This document shows, in pieces, positions 7,594 through 15,659 of a stretch of DNA of 34,195 bases. Below the pieces are notes generated by a model, which saw only the letters and a program-made list of their open reading frames with translations, searched no databases and was not told where the DNA came from. Numbering within the stretch: the first letter of the stretch is position 1; the number at the start of each line of letters is the position of its first letter. Origin of the DNA: an uncultured Acetatifactor sp. (GTDB lineage Bacteria > Bacillota > Clostridia > Lachnospirales > Lachnospiraceae); assembly GCA_910577185.1 (NCBI GenBank), contig CAJTLR010000022.1, positions 1 through 34,195 on the forward strand, given 5' to 3'. Position numbers and translations under genes: made by a program.

Positions 7594-8352
7594 TTATTTG
7601 TTCATTCTATAGGGATTATCCGCGGGATAACCGCCTTTTAACTTCTGCATGCCTCTCTGGATGGCATCCCTGGAGTTTTTCCAGTCGGCATCTTTGTTGC
7701 GATGGTCAAACTTTTCCACCATCCAGGCCACGTCCCCGGCCAGGCGCTCCATGTTGCGTTCCATCAGGGGAAGCAGGATGCCGTAGAAGTCATCCCTTTC
7801 ATTGTTGGAAAGTCTGGTGTCGGCAGCCTCGCAGAGATCTCCGAAATGATGCAGGCAGAAGCCTTTTCCTTCGGAAATTTTTCTCCGGAATTCGTCATCC
7901 TGTTTCCACAGATAGAAAAAAGTGTCCATATACCGGGCGTAAGTGTCTGCAAAGTGGTCACACACATAGCAGGACTTTTCCTTTTCCTGCACCCATGCGG
8001 CGATGGGGTTGGAGATGACCGTTTTGCGCAGCTTGTCCCTGAGGGTAGTTCTGGCGGGCTTGAACTGGGCGAATTCACTCTGCATTTCGCCGATTATTTT
8101 TTTGTAATGGGTTTTTAAAATCCAGGCGTTGCCCAGGGTATTGCCGTACTGGAACATTTTCCGGAAGTGTTCCCGGCAGAAACCGGCCTTGTCCGTCATT
8201 TCCCGGATATCGGCCTCCATGTAGGAAGAGCCGCTGCCCAGGACAAAGTCCAAAAGATCCTGCTCCACACTCCTTTCTATGAAGCAGAAGGGACATTCGT
8301 CGCCGGCGTTGACGGCATCATTTAAGGGAATGGTGTATAATTGTTCTTTCAT
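7594..8352 (-). CDS. DUF6062 family protein (Cys/His-rich, unknown function)
   Basis: 252-residue soluble protein with no signal peptide. It has repeated metal-site-like Cys/His pairs: CPFC near residue 20, CREH near 60, CYVCDH near 130 and CLHH near 165. This pattern suggests two zinc sites built from two similar halves. I recognise it as the DUF6062 type found mainly in Clostridia; the function is unknown. The ATG at 8352 has AAAGGA about eight bases upstream; the longer open frame to 8466 lacks a better start. It is convergent with the TetR gene, with no strong terminator between them. Confidence 0.75.
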   Translation of the reverse strand: MKEQLYTIPLNDAVNAGDECPFCFIERSVEQDLLDFVLGSGSSYMEADIREMTDKAGFCREHFRKMFQYGNTLGNAWILKTHYKKIIGEMQSEFAQFKPARTTLRDKLRKTVISNPIAAWVQEKEKSCYVCDHFADTYARYMDTFFYLWKQDDEFRRKISEGKGFCLHHFGDLCEAADTRLSNNERDDFYGILLPLMERNMERLAGDVAWMVEKFDHRNKDADWKNSRDAIQRGMQKLKGGYPADNPYRMNK

Positions 8353-8541
8353 AGATGTATCCTTTCTGTTTTTTCGGCGCTTACCCATGAAACCAGTGGA
8401 AACCACCCTGCCGGCAGGCCTGGCCGGACAGTTTCCGGGCATGAAATCCGGAAGGAAAGCCACCATAAACAGTTTACAATAATTCTTACATAATTGCTAC
8501 GTTTTTGTAACATATTGGAAGTAAAATTAAGATTTTTTTAG
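8353..8541. other. AT-rich intergenic region between divergent genes
   Basis: Separates the DUF6062 gene (-) from the promoter of the acyltransferase gene (+). The 8480-8540 part is AT-rich and likely holds the DUF6062 promoter, but I could not fix convincing hexamers. Confidence 0.4.
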
Positions 8542-8570
8542 TTGTCAAGACGCTCCCGGGAGGATACTAT
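8542..8570 (+). promoter_or_regulatory. Predicted promoter for the MBOAT-SGNH operon with palindrome in the spacer
   Basis: TTGTCA (8542-8547), 17 bp, TACTAT (8565-8570). The spacer contains the perfect 10-bp palindrome CTCCCGGGAG (8553-8562), a possible operator. The leader to the first gene is about 200 nt and contains repeat copy 2. Confidence 0.5.
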
Positions 8571-8632
8571 AGTATTAAAGGAACCGCTCAGCGAACCCTG
8601 TGTTCACAGTGGACAGCGGGGAGGGGACTTTT

Positions 8633-8722
8633 TATGTGCAGGGGCGCGTGAGGAAATCAGCAGCAAAAGCTGCACGCGCCCCGCGCGGCGGGCAGGGGAA
8701 GACGAATCTTCCCTGCCCGATT
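8633..8722 (+). repeat. Dispersed modular palindromic repeat, copy 2 (modules C-B)
   Basis: Module C: GGGCGCGT (8642-8649) with ACGCGCCC (8674-8681), enclosing GCAGC-AAAA-GCTGC. Module B: CGGGCAGG (8689-8696) with CCTGCCCG (8712-8719). Compared with copy 1, two base pairs of stem B changed on both sides (A-T to G-C and T-A to C-G). It follows a short T-run (8629-8633) and a weaker CCGCT/AGCGG hairpin (8584-8619). It lies inside the leader of the acyltransferase gene. Confidence 0.85.
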
Positions 8723-8773
8723 CAGAACCGGAGAACAGACTCCGGAATGACGTGACGAAAGATGTGATGATTC

Positions 8774-10162
8774 TTGATATTCAGCAGTATAGAATTCTTA
8801 CTTTTCTTTCTTCCGCTTTTTTTACTTGCGTATGTGCTGACCCCAGAGAAAATAAAAAATGTGACGCTTCTGTCAGGAAGCTTGATTTTTTACGGCCTTG
8901 GGGAGCCGAAATACGTGTTATTGCTCATGGCATCCGTGGTTGTAAACTACTTTTTCGGACTGAGCCTTGGGCGGGGCGTGAAGCAGAGGGGTAGTGAAAC
9001 ATATAGAAAAAAACTGAACAGAAAACGAAAAACCGTACTGGCTGCAGCGCTGATTCTGAATGTGGGACTGCTGGCGGCATTTAAATATGGCGCGGGAGGA
9101 CTCAGGATGCCGCTGGGCATCAGCTTTTATACATTCCAGATAGTGTCCTATCTGCTGGACGTGTACCGGGGAGACCAGAAAAGAGAGATTTCCTTCATGA
9201 CCATGGCTACGTATATCACCATGTTTCCCCAGCTGCTCTCCGGGCCCATAACCTATTATGGGGAAGTCAGGGAAGCGCTGTACGAGAGGGAGTTTCATGC
9301 CAGGGGGGTGGAGGAAGGGCTCAAGGTCTTTACCATGGGATTTGCGGCAAAAGTGCTTCTGGCCGACCGCATCGGGCTGCTTTGGCAGGATGTGCAGGTG
9401 AGGGGGTTCGAGAGCATATCCACACAGCTGGCCTGGCTGGGGGCAATTGCCTATTCCATGAAGATTTATTTTGATTTTTACGGATATTCCCTGATGGCGG
9501 TGGGGCTGGGCAGGATGCTGGGCTTCAGGCTCCCGGAAAATTTCAGGAATCCCTACATGGCATGCACGGTCAGGGAATTTTACCGCAGATGGCATATGAC
9601 GCTGGGCAGATGGTTTGCCCGGTATGTGTATATTCCCCTGGGAGGAAACCGCAAAGGCGAGTTCAGGACCAGCTGCAATTTGCTGGCAGTCTGGTTTCTG
9701 ACCTCCATATGGCATGGGAATACACCCAATTTCATGATCTGGGGAATGCTGCTGTGGCTGGCGATTGTAGCCGAGAGGCAGCTGGATGCACTGGGCATTC
9801 TGAAACATTTTATGAAGGGGCCGGGAAGGGTGATCTCACAGCTTTATCTGTGGACGTTCATTCCCATCACCTGGATATGCTTCGAAATAACGGATATGGA
9901 GCAGCTGCAGATTTATCTGGGAAGGATGTTTCATGTGATGCAGGGCATCAATGTTGCTGCCGGAGACTGGAAGAATGCGCTGACAGATTACGGCAGTCTG
10001 CTTGCGGCCGGCGCGTTTGCATGTACTCCGGCGCTGCAGAAGCTTTTCCGGCGTTTTAAGGACAATGTACTGGTGACATTGCTGCTGGCAGTGTTGTTCT
10101 GGATATGTGTCTGGAGACTGGAAGTGGAAGGACAGAATCCTTTTAAATATCTGGACTTCTGA
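8774..10162 (+). CDS. MBOAT family membrane O-acyltransferase (AlgI/DltB-like)
   Basis: Polytopic membrane protein of 462 residues that probably moves acyl (often acetyl) groups across or onto an extracellular polymer. Signatures: N-terminal IFSSIEFLLFFLP, PLGISFYTFQ, FPQLLSGPI, and the catalytic histidine in SIWHGNTPNF (His314), all typical of the AlgI/PatA/DltB group. The start is TTG 8774, because the family motif begins there; the nearby ATG 8767 is out of frame, and no strong ribosome site is visible. The SGNH hydrolase gene follows after 54 bp in the same direction, matching the common acyltransferase-plus-SGNH pairing. The polymer acceptor is not shown. No dltA/dltC genes are near, so D-alanylation is unlikely. 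Confidence 0.9.
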   Translation: MIFSSIEFLLFFLPLFLLAYVLTPEKIKNVTLLSGSLIFYGLGEPKYVLLLMASVVVNYFFGLSLGRGVKQRGSETYRKKLNRKRKTVLAAALILNVGLLAAFKYGAGGLRMPLGISFYTFQIVSYLLDVYRGDQKREISFMTMATYITMFPQLLSGPITYYGEVREALYEREFHARGVEEGLKVFTMGFAAKVLLADRIGLLWQDVQVRGFESISTQLAWLGAIAYSMKIYFDFYGYSLMAVGLGRMLGFRLPENFRNPYMACTVREFYRRWHMTLGRWFARYVYIPLGGNRKGEFRTSCNLLAVWFLTSIWHGNTPNFMIWGMLLWLAIVAERQLDALGILKHFMKGPGRVISQLYLWTFIPITWICFEITDMEQLQIYLGRMFHVMQGINVAAGDWKNALTDYGSLLAAGAFACTPALQKLFRRFKDNVLVTLLLAVLFWICVWRLEVEGQNPFKYLDF

Positions 10163-10216
10163 TATACTTTGGAGAAAAACGGAATCGGGCCGCCGCAGGA
10201 GGCGTGGGAGACTGGT

Positions 10217-11374
10217 ATGAAATGGCTGAAAAAGTGGTTCTATCTGCTGATGCTGATAGGGACGGGAACCATATATTTGACATGTGTGGATAAATGGCAG
10301 GTGTACGCGGAACCCCTGGCCAAAATCAAGGGCTGGTACCGGGATCTGGGACTGGAAGATGCATTTGCCCAGGGCAATCCGCTGCCGGGGCTGGGGGTGA
10401 GTGAAAGTACGGCGCAGGACCCGGGAACGGGCTCGGCGGAAAGCGGGGAGACACAAGGCAGCTTTGGTGCAGATCCGGAAGGAAGCGTCGGGGAGGGGAG
10501 CGTCCCTGAAAGTGGCCCGGAAGGAGACCCGGAGGGAAGCGCCCCGGAAGGAGAACCGGAGGGAAGCGCTCCTGAGGGAGGCCCGGAGGGAAGCGCCCCG
10601 GAAGGAAGCGTGGGGGAGGGGAGCGTCCCTGAAAGCGGTCCGGAGGGAAACGGCGGGGAGGAAAGCACTCCCGTGACAGAAGCCGGTGAAGGGGAAAACG
10701 GTTCGGAGACAAATCCGTCCGGGACAGAGGGGAATCCCGGGCAGGAGGCACCGGATGCCGGTGCGGCAGATGTACAGTACATGACGGTGGAGGACGATTA
10801 TTTTTCGGATGCGGTGTTTATCGGGGATTCCAGGACCGTGGGCATGTTTGAATACGGAGGGCTGGAGGAGACGGCGGCCTTCTACGCGTCCACGGGGCTG
10901 ACGGTCTATAAGATGTTCGATTCCGAGATTGTGCCGGTTCCGGGAGAAAAGAAGAAGATCACGGTGGAAGAGGCGCTCCAGGCGAATTCCTTTAAAAAGA
11001 TTTATCTGATGATCGGTATCAATGAGATGGGAACGGGCACGGTGGAAAGTTTTATCGAAAAGTACCGGGAAGTAGTGGCGCATCTGCAGGAGCTGCAGCC
11101 GGATGCCATCATTTATCTGCAGGGTATTATCAAGGTGACCGAGGAACGGTCCGCCCAGGGAGATTATATCAACAATGAGGGCATCGTTGCGCGCAATGAG
11201 GGGATTGCCGGGATTGCGGACAACGAGAAAATTTTTTACCTGGATGTGAATCCGCTGGTCTGTGATGAGTCAGGGGGAATGATCCCGGACTATACATTCG
11301 ATGGCGTGCATCTGAAAGCCCGGTATATCGGGATTTGGAAAGATTATTTAAAGACGCATGCAATATCATCTTGA
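10217..11374 (+). CDS. Membrane-anchored or secreted SGNH/GDSL hydrolase with long Gly/Glu/Pro-rich linker
   Basis: 385 residues from ATG 10217 (GGGAG six bases upstream). N-terminal signal anchor at about residues 6-23 (WFYLLMLIGTGTIYLTC). Then comes a linker of about 120 residues made of degenerate EGS/PEG/EGSAPEG repeats (nt about 10,470-10,640), and an SGNH domain with FIGDSR (Ser205), GINEMG (Asn269) and DGVH (Asp362, His365), the expected catalytic set. It faces outside the membrane. With the adjacent MBOAT protein it probably completes transfer of acyl groups to, or removes them from, a surface polysaccharide, as AlgJ/AlgX/DltD-type partners do. A terminator follows at 11408. Confidence 0.88.
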   Translation: MKWLKKWFYLLMLIGTGTIYLTCVDKWQVYAEPLAKIKGWYRDLGLEDAFAQGNPLPGLGVSESTAQDPGTGSAESGETQGSFGADPEGSVGEGSVPESGPEGDPEGSAPEGEPEGSAPEGGPEGSAPEGSVGEGSVPESGPEGNGGEESTPVTEAGEGENGSETNPSGTEGNPGQEAPDAGAADVQYMTVEDDYFSDAVFIGDSRTVGMFEYGGLEETAAFYASTGLTVYKMFDSEIVPVPGEKKKITVEEALQANSFKKIYLMIGINEMGTGTVESFIEKYREVVAHLQELQPDAIIYLQGIIKVTEERSAQGDYINNEGIVARNEGIAGIADNEKIFYLDVNPLVCDESGGMIPDYTFDGVHLKARYIGIWKDYLKTHAISS

Positions 11375-11399
11375 CTGTTGACGGATGAGACATTATTAT
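11371..11399 (+). promoter_or_regulatory. Possible promoter overlapping the stop codon of the SGNH gene
   Basis: TTGACT (11371-11376), 17 bp, TATTAT (11394-11399). If used, transcription of the uracil permease gene would begin near 11406, at the foot of the next hairpin. Hexamers and spacing are good, but the overlap with a coding end makes it uncertain. Confidence 0.4.
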
Positions 11400-11407
11400 A
11401 GTTTTCG

Positions 11408-11442
11408 GGGGTTGCTGCGGCACTGCTGCGGCAGCCCCTTTT
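11408..11442 (+). terminator. Rho-independent terminator after the SGNH gene
   Basis: GGGGTTGCTGC (11408-11418) pairs with GCGGCAGCCCC (11428-11438), 11 bp with two G-U pairs, followed by TTTT. No PyrR-type binding loop was recognised here. Confidence 0.65.
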
Positions 11443-11598
11443 GCGCACGCGGGTACCCGGGGAAGCAGGCAGAACCCAGTGTAAGGGGACTTTGCTTCAG
11501 GGCATTTTCCGGACATTTTCCGGGGAAGAGAGGGTGTCCCGGACAAAAGGAGCGCCGGATGGAAAGGCTGTCCGGCAGAAATGAGGAGGAAGAAGTTC

Positions 11599-12969
11599 AT
11601 GAGCGAAAAAAAGAAGATCACTCTCGACGGCACGCCGATTTACGACGCGAAGAGTCTGGGAGTACCCAGGGTTTTAGTGCTGGGAGTGCAGCATATGTTT
11701 GCCATGTTCGGCGCCACCATACTGGTGCCTATGCTGACAGGCCTTGACGTGTCCACAACCCTGCTGTTTGCGGGTCTGGGTACACTGTTGTTCCATTTAC
11801 TGACAAAGGGCAGGGTGCCCGCGTTTCTGGGTTCTTCCTTTGCTTTTCTGGGCGGATATGCGGCCATAGCGCCAATGGATGCGGCCGGGGGAAACCGGGC
11901 CCTTCTGCCATATGCCTGCTTTGGCGTGGCGTGCGCGGGACTTGTGTACCTGCTGCTCTCCCTTCTGATCAAAATTTTCGGTACCGGTAAGGTGATGCGT
12001 TTTTTTCCACCCATAGTTACCGGGCCGATTATCATTGCCATAGGTCTTACACTGTCCCAGTCAGCCATCGATAACTGTTCCGGGGACTGGCTGATTGCCA
12101 TTGTGGCCATAGCCCTGGTGATCATCTGCAATATCTGGGGAAAAGGCATGGTGAAGATTGTTCCCATTATTATCGGTGTCATCGGTTCCTATGTGCTGGC
12201 AGCGGTGCTGGGCAGGGTGGATTTCACGGCGGTGAAGGAGGCAGCCTGGTTCGGACTTCCCATTCACTGGGAACAGACTGCCTTCTGGGCATTGTCGGAT
12301 GGCGACATGTCCATGCTGGTCACATCCGTTTTGACGATTATGCCCATTGCTCTGGCCACGATTGTGGAGCATATCGGGGATGTCTCCGCCATATCTTCTA
12401 CCGTAGGAAAAAATTATATTAAGGATCCGGGTCTGAACCGCACCCTGCTGGGAGACGGTCTGGCCACGATTGTGGCATCCATGTTCGGGGCGCCTGCCAA
12501 CACCACTTACGGGGAAAACACAGGCGTGCTGGCTTTGACGAAGGTTTATGACCCGCTGGTTATCCGCATGGCGGCTGTGTTTGCCATTTTGTTTTCTTTC
12601 TCGCCGAAATTTGCAGCCATTATCGGATGTATGCCCACCGCCACCTGCGGCGGAGTGTCTTTGGTGCTTTACGGTATGATATCGGCTGTAGGTGTGCGTA
12701 ATATCGTGGAGACCCAGGTGGACTTTGCCAAAAGCCGCAACGTGATTATCGCGGCACTGATTCTGGTGCTTTCCATTGGGATCAATTACAGTGCGGCAGG
12801 GTCGGTGGGATTCATGCTGGGAGAACTGAAAATCAGTTTTTCCGGTATTGCGGTGGGCGCCCTCACCGGTATCGTCCTGAACGCGGTGCTGCCCGGGAAG
12901 GATTACAAATTTGACGACGACAATCCGAAACACACAGGCGTTGACTTTGCCGTAAGGGGCAGGAATTAA
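11599..12969 (+). CDS. uraA: Uracil permease (NCS2 nucleobase:cation symporter)
   Basis: 456-residue inner-membrane transporter with about 14 hydrophobic segments. Family signatures: VLGVQHMFAMFGATILVP at the start, the half-helix segment PAFLGSSFAFLGGY, VEHIGD (Glu257, His258) and TTYGENTGV (Glu306). The 49-residue spacing of the two glutamates equals that of substrate-binding Glu241 and Glu290 in E. coli UraA. AGGAGGA lies eight bases before ATG 11599; the ATG at 11581 precedes this ribosome site and is rejected. The dipeptidase gene follows after 39 bp, probably in one operon. Uracil is the best guess; xanthine or another pyrimidine is less likely. Confidence 0.9.
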   Translation: MSEKKKITLDGTPIYDAKSLGVPRVLVLGVQHMFAMFGATILVPMLTGLDVSTTLLFAGLGTLLFHLLTKGRVPAFLGSSFAFLGGYAAIAPMDAAGGNRALLPYACFGVACAGLVYLLLSLLIKIFGTGKVMRFFPPIVTGPIIIAIGLTLSQSAIDNCSGDWLIAIVAIALVIICNIWGKGMVKIVPIIIGVIGSYVLAAVLGRVDFTAVKEAAWFGLPIHWEQTAFWALSDGDMSMLVTSVLTIMPIALATIVEHIGDVSAISSTVGKNYIKDPGLNRTLLGDGLATIVASMFGAPANTTYGENTGVLALTKVYDPLVIRMAAVFAILFSFSPKFAAIIGCMPTATCGGVSLVLYGMISAVGVRNIVETQVDFAKSRNVIIAALILVLSIGINYSAAGSVGFMLGELKISFSGIAVGALTGIVLNAVLPGKDYKFDDDNPKHTGVDFAVRGRN

Positions 12970-13008
12970 GGAAAAAGGGCCGGATCCTAAAAACGTAAGG
13001 AGACGGCA

Positions 13009-14094
13009 ATGAAAGTAATTGACATGCACTGTGATACCATCAGTGAACTGCTGATGCGGAAAGAGAACGGAAACCAGGAGGAACTGCGCAGGAACAGTCT
13101 GCATATTGACTTGCAGAGGATGAGGGAAAGCCGGTATCTGCTCCAGAATTTTGCCCTGTTTGTCCCGCTGGAAGAAGGCAGGGATCCATGGGAGAGAGTG
13201 TGCGCGCTGTATGGGCACTATCAGGAGGAGCTGGAGCGGAACCGGGATATTCTGGCACCGGTCCTGACGTTTCCCGATATTGCGCGAAATGAAGCGGCAG
13301 GTAAAATGTCAGCCCTGCTCACCGTGGAAGAGGGCGGCGTGTGCAGGGGGGAGATGGGGAAACTCCGTGAACTGTACCGGATGGGCGTCCGAATGATTAC
13401 AATTACGTGGAATTTCGACAACGAAATGGGGCATCCCAATTTTTCTCCCGGACTCCGGCCCCGGATGAAGGAAGTCATGAAGGCGTTCAGGGCGTGCACA
13501 CCGGGGACGGAGGACTGGAAGGAAAGACAGCGGGAGGCACAGGCTGTCTTTGACAGGTACAATCATATCCCAAACCTGACAGAAGGACTGACGGAAAAGG
13601 GCAGGGAAATGGTTGCGGAGATGGAACTTCTGGGCATCATTCCGGATGTATCCCATTTATCGGACGCCGGTTTTTATGATGTGCTGGAGGTGACAAAGAA
13701 ACCCTTTGCAGCCAGCCATTCCAATGCCAGGGCAGTGTGTCCCTGCGTGCGCAATATGACAGATCACATGATTGCCAGGCTCTCGGAGCGGGGCGGCGTC
13801 ATGGGCCTGAATTTCTGCGCGGATTTTCTGGAGGAAAAGCCGGTGGGAAAGCAAAATCCCGGCACCATGGAGGCTGTGGTACGGCACGCGAAGCACATCG
13901 CAAATACAGGGGGAATCGAGGTACTGGGTCTGGGAAGTGATTTTGACGGAATTGACACCCATGAGGAACTGCGGGGAGTGCAGGACATGGAAAAATTGTG
14001 GGATGCCCTCCGGAAAGGAGGATTTTCCGAAGAACAGCTGGACCGGATATTTTATAAAAATGTACTGCGGCTGTATCAGGACACACTGGGATAA
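13009..14094 (+). CDS. Membrane dipeptidase, peptidase family M19
   Basis: 361-residue zinc dipeptidase of the renal-dipeptidase fold. Metal ligands and motifs: HCD (His7, Asp9), VEEGG (Glu107/Glu108), DVSH (His216), ASHSN (His237) and GSDFDG (Asp311), in the order and spacing of M19. There is no signal peptide, so the bacterial enzyme is probably cytoplasmic. It hydrolyses dipeptides, in some members including D-amino-acid ones. AAGGAG precedes the ATG. It follows the uracil permease by 39 bp with no promoter between them. No clear terminator is seen downstream. Confidence 0.92.
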   Translation: MKVIDMHCDTISELLMRKENGNQEELRRNSLHIDLQRMRESRYLLQNFALFVPLEEGRDPWERVCALYGHYQEELERNRDILAPVLTFPDIARNEAAGKMSALLTVEEGGVCRGEMGKLRELYRMGVRMITITWNFDNEMGHPNFSPGLRPRMKEVMKAFRACTPGTEDWKERQREAQAVFDRYNHIPNLTEGLTEKGREMVAEMELLGIIPDVSHLSDAGFYDVLEVTKKPFAASHSNARAVCPCVRNMTDHMIARLSERGGVMGLNFCADFLEEKPVGKQNPGTMEAVVRHAKHIANTGGIEVLGLGSDFDGIDTHEELRGVQDMEKLWDALRKGGFSEEQLDRIFYKNVLRLYQDTLG

Positions 14095-14155
14095 CAGCAA
14101 TTCAGGGAAACCGCACCAGGAGAATCATCCCATGGCATAAACTTGCGGAAAAGAG

Positions 14156-14184
14156 TTGAAAAGCAGTGGAAAAGGGAATATAAT
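14156..14184 (+). promoter_or_regulatory. Predicted promoter for the hemerythrin-receiver gene
   Basis: TTGAAA (14156-14161), 17 bp, TATAAT (14179-14184); transcript start near 14191, about 25 nt before the ATG. Confidence 0.7.
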
Positions 14185-14216
14185 CTGGTAAGGAAATATA
14201 TTACCAGGAGGCGGAA

Positions 14217-15572
14217 ATGGATAACAATCAGTTTAAATGGCAGGAACGGTATAATATTGGCGTGGATGCCATCGACCGGGAGCACAGAAAGCTTTTCAGT
14301 ATAATGAACAAGATGCTTACATACGACTATGACGACGGGAAAAGCAAGTGGGCTTATCAGGAAGGCCTGAAGTTTTTCAAGGGACATGCGATGAAGCATT
14401 TTGCGGAGGAGGAAGTCTATATGGCTTCCATTGAATATGAAGATTATGACATGCATCGGCGTCTCCATGATATTTTCCGGAAAAAGACACTTCCGGAGGT
14501 GGAAAAGGAACTGATACAGACCAATTTTTCAAAAGAGGCTGTGGAACATTTCCTGGGTGTGTGTGCAGGCTGGCTGATCGGACATACCATGACGGAGGAC
14601 CGTGCCATTGTAGGCGGGGCTGCAAGCAAATGGACGGATCTGCTCCCGGAGGAGAAGCAGGTGGCCATGAAAGAAACCATCATTCAGCTTTTGTACGAGC
14701 TTTTCCAGATCGATGCCAGGGTGATCAGCGAGAATTACGGCGGGGAAAAATTCGGAAACGGAATCTATTACCGTCTGGTCTATGGGTCGGATCAGGATCA
14801 GGACAGGGAGTGTTTTCTGGTTTTTGAAGAGAAACTGCTGTCTAACACGGTGGGCCAGCTTGTGGGCGGAAGCGACTCCGAGAAAGTGAATACGATGATG
14901 ATAAATGCCACCAGATACACGGCAATGCAGTTTGTGGAGCGCATCATGGTTCATTTTCCCTCGGCAGAGCCGCTGACGCTGAAGGATGAGAACCTGCTGA
15001 CTTATGAACAGTTTCAGACAATTTTTGAAAAGAGAAATCCCCAGTGCAGTCTGCTTTTTGATACGGGAGCAGGGTATTTTGCGTACTGTATGTCTGCCCC
15101 CCAGCTGCTGAAACAGGGGACGGATAATCTGCTCAGCGCGGAGAGTTCCATGGAGGATATTATTAAATATCTTCAGGAAAGCGACACTGCCCATAAGAAG
15201 AAAATCCTGGTGGTGGACGATTCCAATCTTATGCTGCAGGTCATGAAGGAGCTTTTGGGCAACGATTATGATGTATCCACGGCCAAGTCGGGAGTATCCG
15301 CAATCCGGGCCATGACTCTGGATAAACCGGATCTGGTACTGCTGGACTACGAGATGCCCGTCTGCGATGGCAGGCAGGTATTGGAGATGATCCGGGCAGA
15401 GGAAGAGCTGGCCGACACGCCGGTTATTTTCCTGACGGGCAGTGTGGACCGGGAGCGACTGCAGAAGATCATTCCCTTAAAGCCTGCGGGATATCTCCTC
15501 AAGACCATACGCCCCGCGGAGATTAAGGAAAATATTGCCGAGTATTTCAGGAAGGTGGCCGAACGGGGCTAG
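14217..15572 (+). CDS. Hemerythrin domain - middle domain - response-regulator receiver fusion
   Basis: 451-residue soluble protein. Residues 1-130 form a bacteriohemerythrin with the full di-iron ligand set: His23, His61 and Glu65 (HFAEE), His80 and His84 (HRRLH), His123 and Asp128 (HTMTED). Residues about 150-310 are an unassigned alpha/beta domain (LLSNTVGQLVGG, FVERIMVHF) that faintly resembles the CheX/CheC phosphatase fold. Residues 325-448 are a CheY-like receiver with ILVVDDS, phospho-acceptor Asp377 (LLDYEMP), the Thr of FLTGS and the Lys of LKPAGY. No DNA-binding or enzymatic output is present. It likely links oxygen or redox sensing to phosphorelay signalling. It stands alone behind its own promoter. 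Confidence 0.88.
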   Translation: MDNNQFKWQERYNIGVDAIDREHRKLFSIMNKMLTYDYDDGKSKWAYQEGLKFFKGHAMKHFAEEEVYMASIEYEDYDMHRRLHDIFRKKTLPEVEKELIQTNFSKEAVEHFLGVCAGWLIGHTMTEDRAIVGGAASKWTDLLPEEKQVAMKETIIQLLYELFQIDARVISENYGGEKFGNGIYYRLVYGSDQDQDRECFLVFEEKLLSNTVGQLVGGSDSEKVNTMMINATRYTAMQFVERIMVHFPSAEPLTLKDENLLTYEQFQTIFEKRNPQCSLLFDTGAGYFAYCMSAPQLLKQGTDNLLSAESSMEDIIKYLQESDTAHKKKILVVDDSNLMLQVMKELLGNDYDVSTAKSGVSAIRAMTLDKPDLVLLDYEMPVCDGRQVLEMIRAEEELADTPVIFLTGSVDRERLQKIIPLKPAGYLLKTIRPAEIKENIAEYFRKVAERG

Positions 15573-15624
15573 AGTGTGTTTGAAAATTCATTCCTAAAAT
15601 ATTTTGTGAAATTTGAGAATTTTC

Positions 15625-15653
15625 TTGACAGCAGGTTTCCGTTTGGATATAAT
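15625..15653 (+). promoter_or_regulatory. Predicted strong promoter of the tyrS T-box leader
   Basis: TTGACA (15625-15630), 17 bp, TATAAT (15648-15653), close to consensus. An AT-rich inverted repeat, GAAAATTC (15582-15589) / GAATTTTC (15617-15624), abuts the -35 box. Confidence 0.8.
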
Positions 15654-15659
15654 ACCTAT

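Noticed and set aside
8542..8994. 150-codon plus-strand frame ahead of the MBOAT gene
   Set aside because: It runs through the promoter, repeat copy 2 and into the MBOAT gene in another frame; no ribosome site.
9836..11083. 415-codon minus-strand frame with Arg/Ala/Ser repeats
   Set aside because: Shadow of the low-complexity SGNH linker and the MBOAT end; the repeats arise from the GGAAGC-rich DNA.
11443..11598. Uracil-responsive PyrR attenuator upstream of the permease
   Set aside because: The PyrR-binding loop consensus and a second terminator close to the gene could not be found.
12061..13218. 385-codon minus-strand frame rich in His/Gln
   Set aside because: Antisense to uracil permease and dipeptidase; composition typical of a shadow frame.
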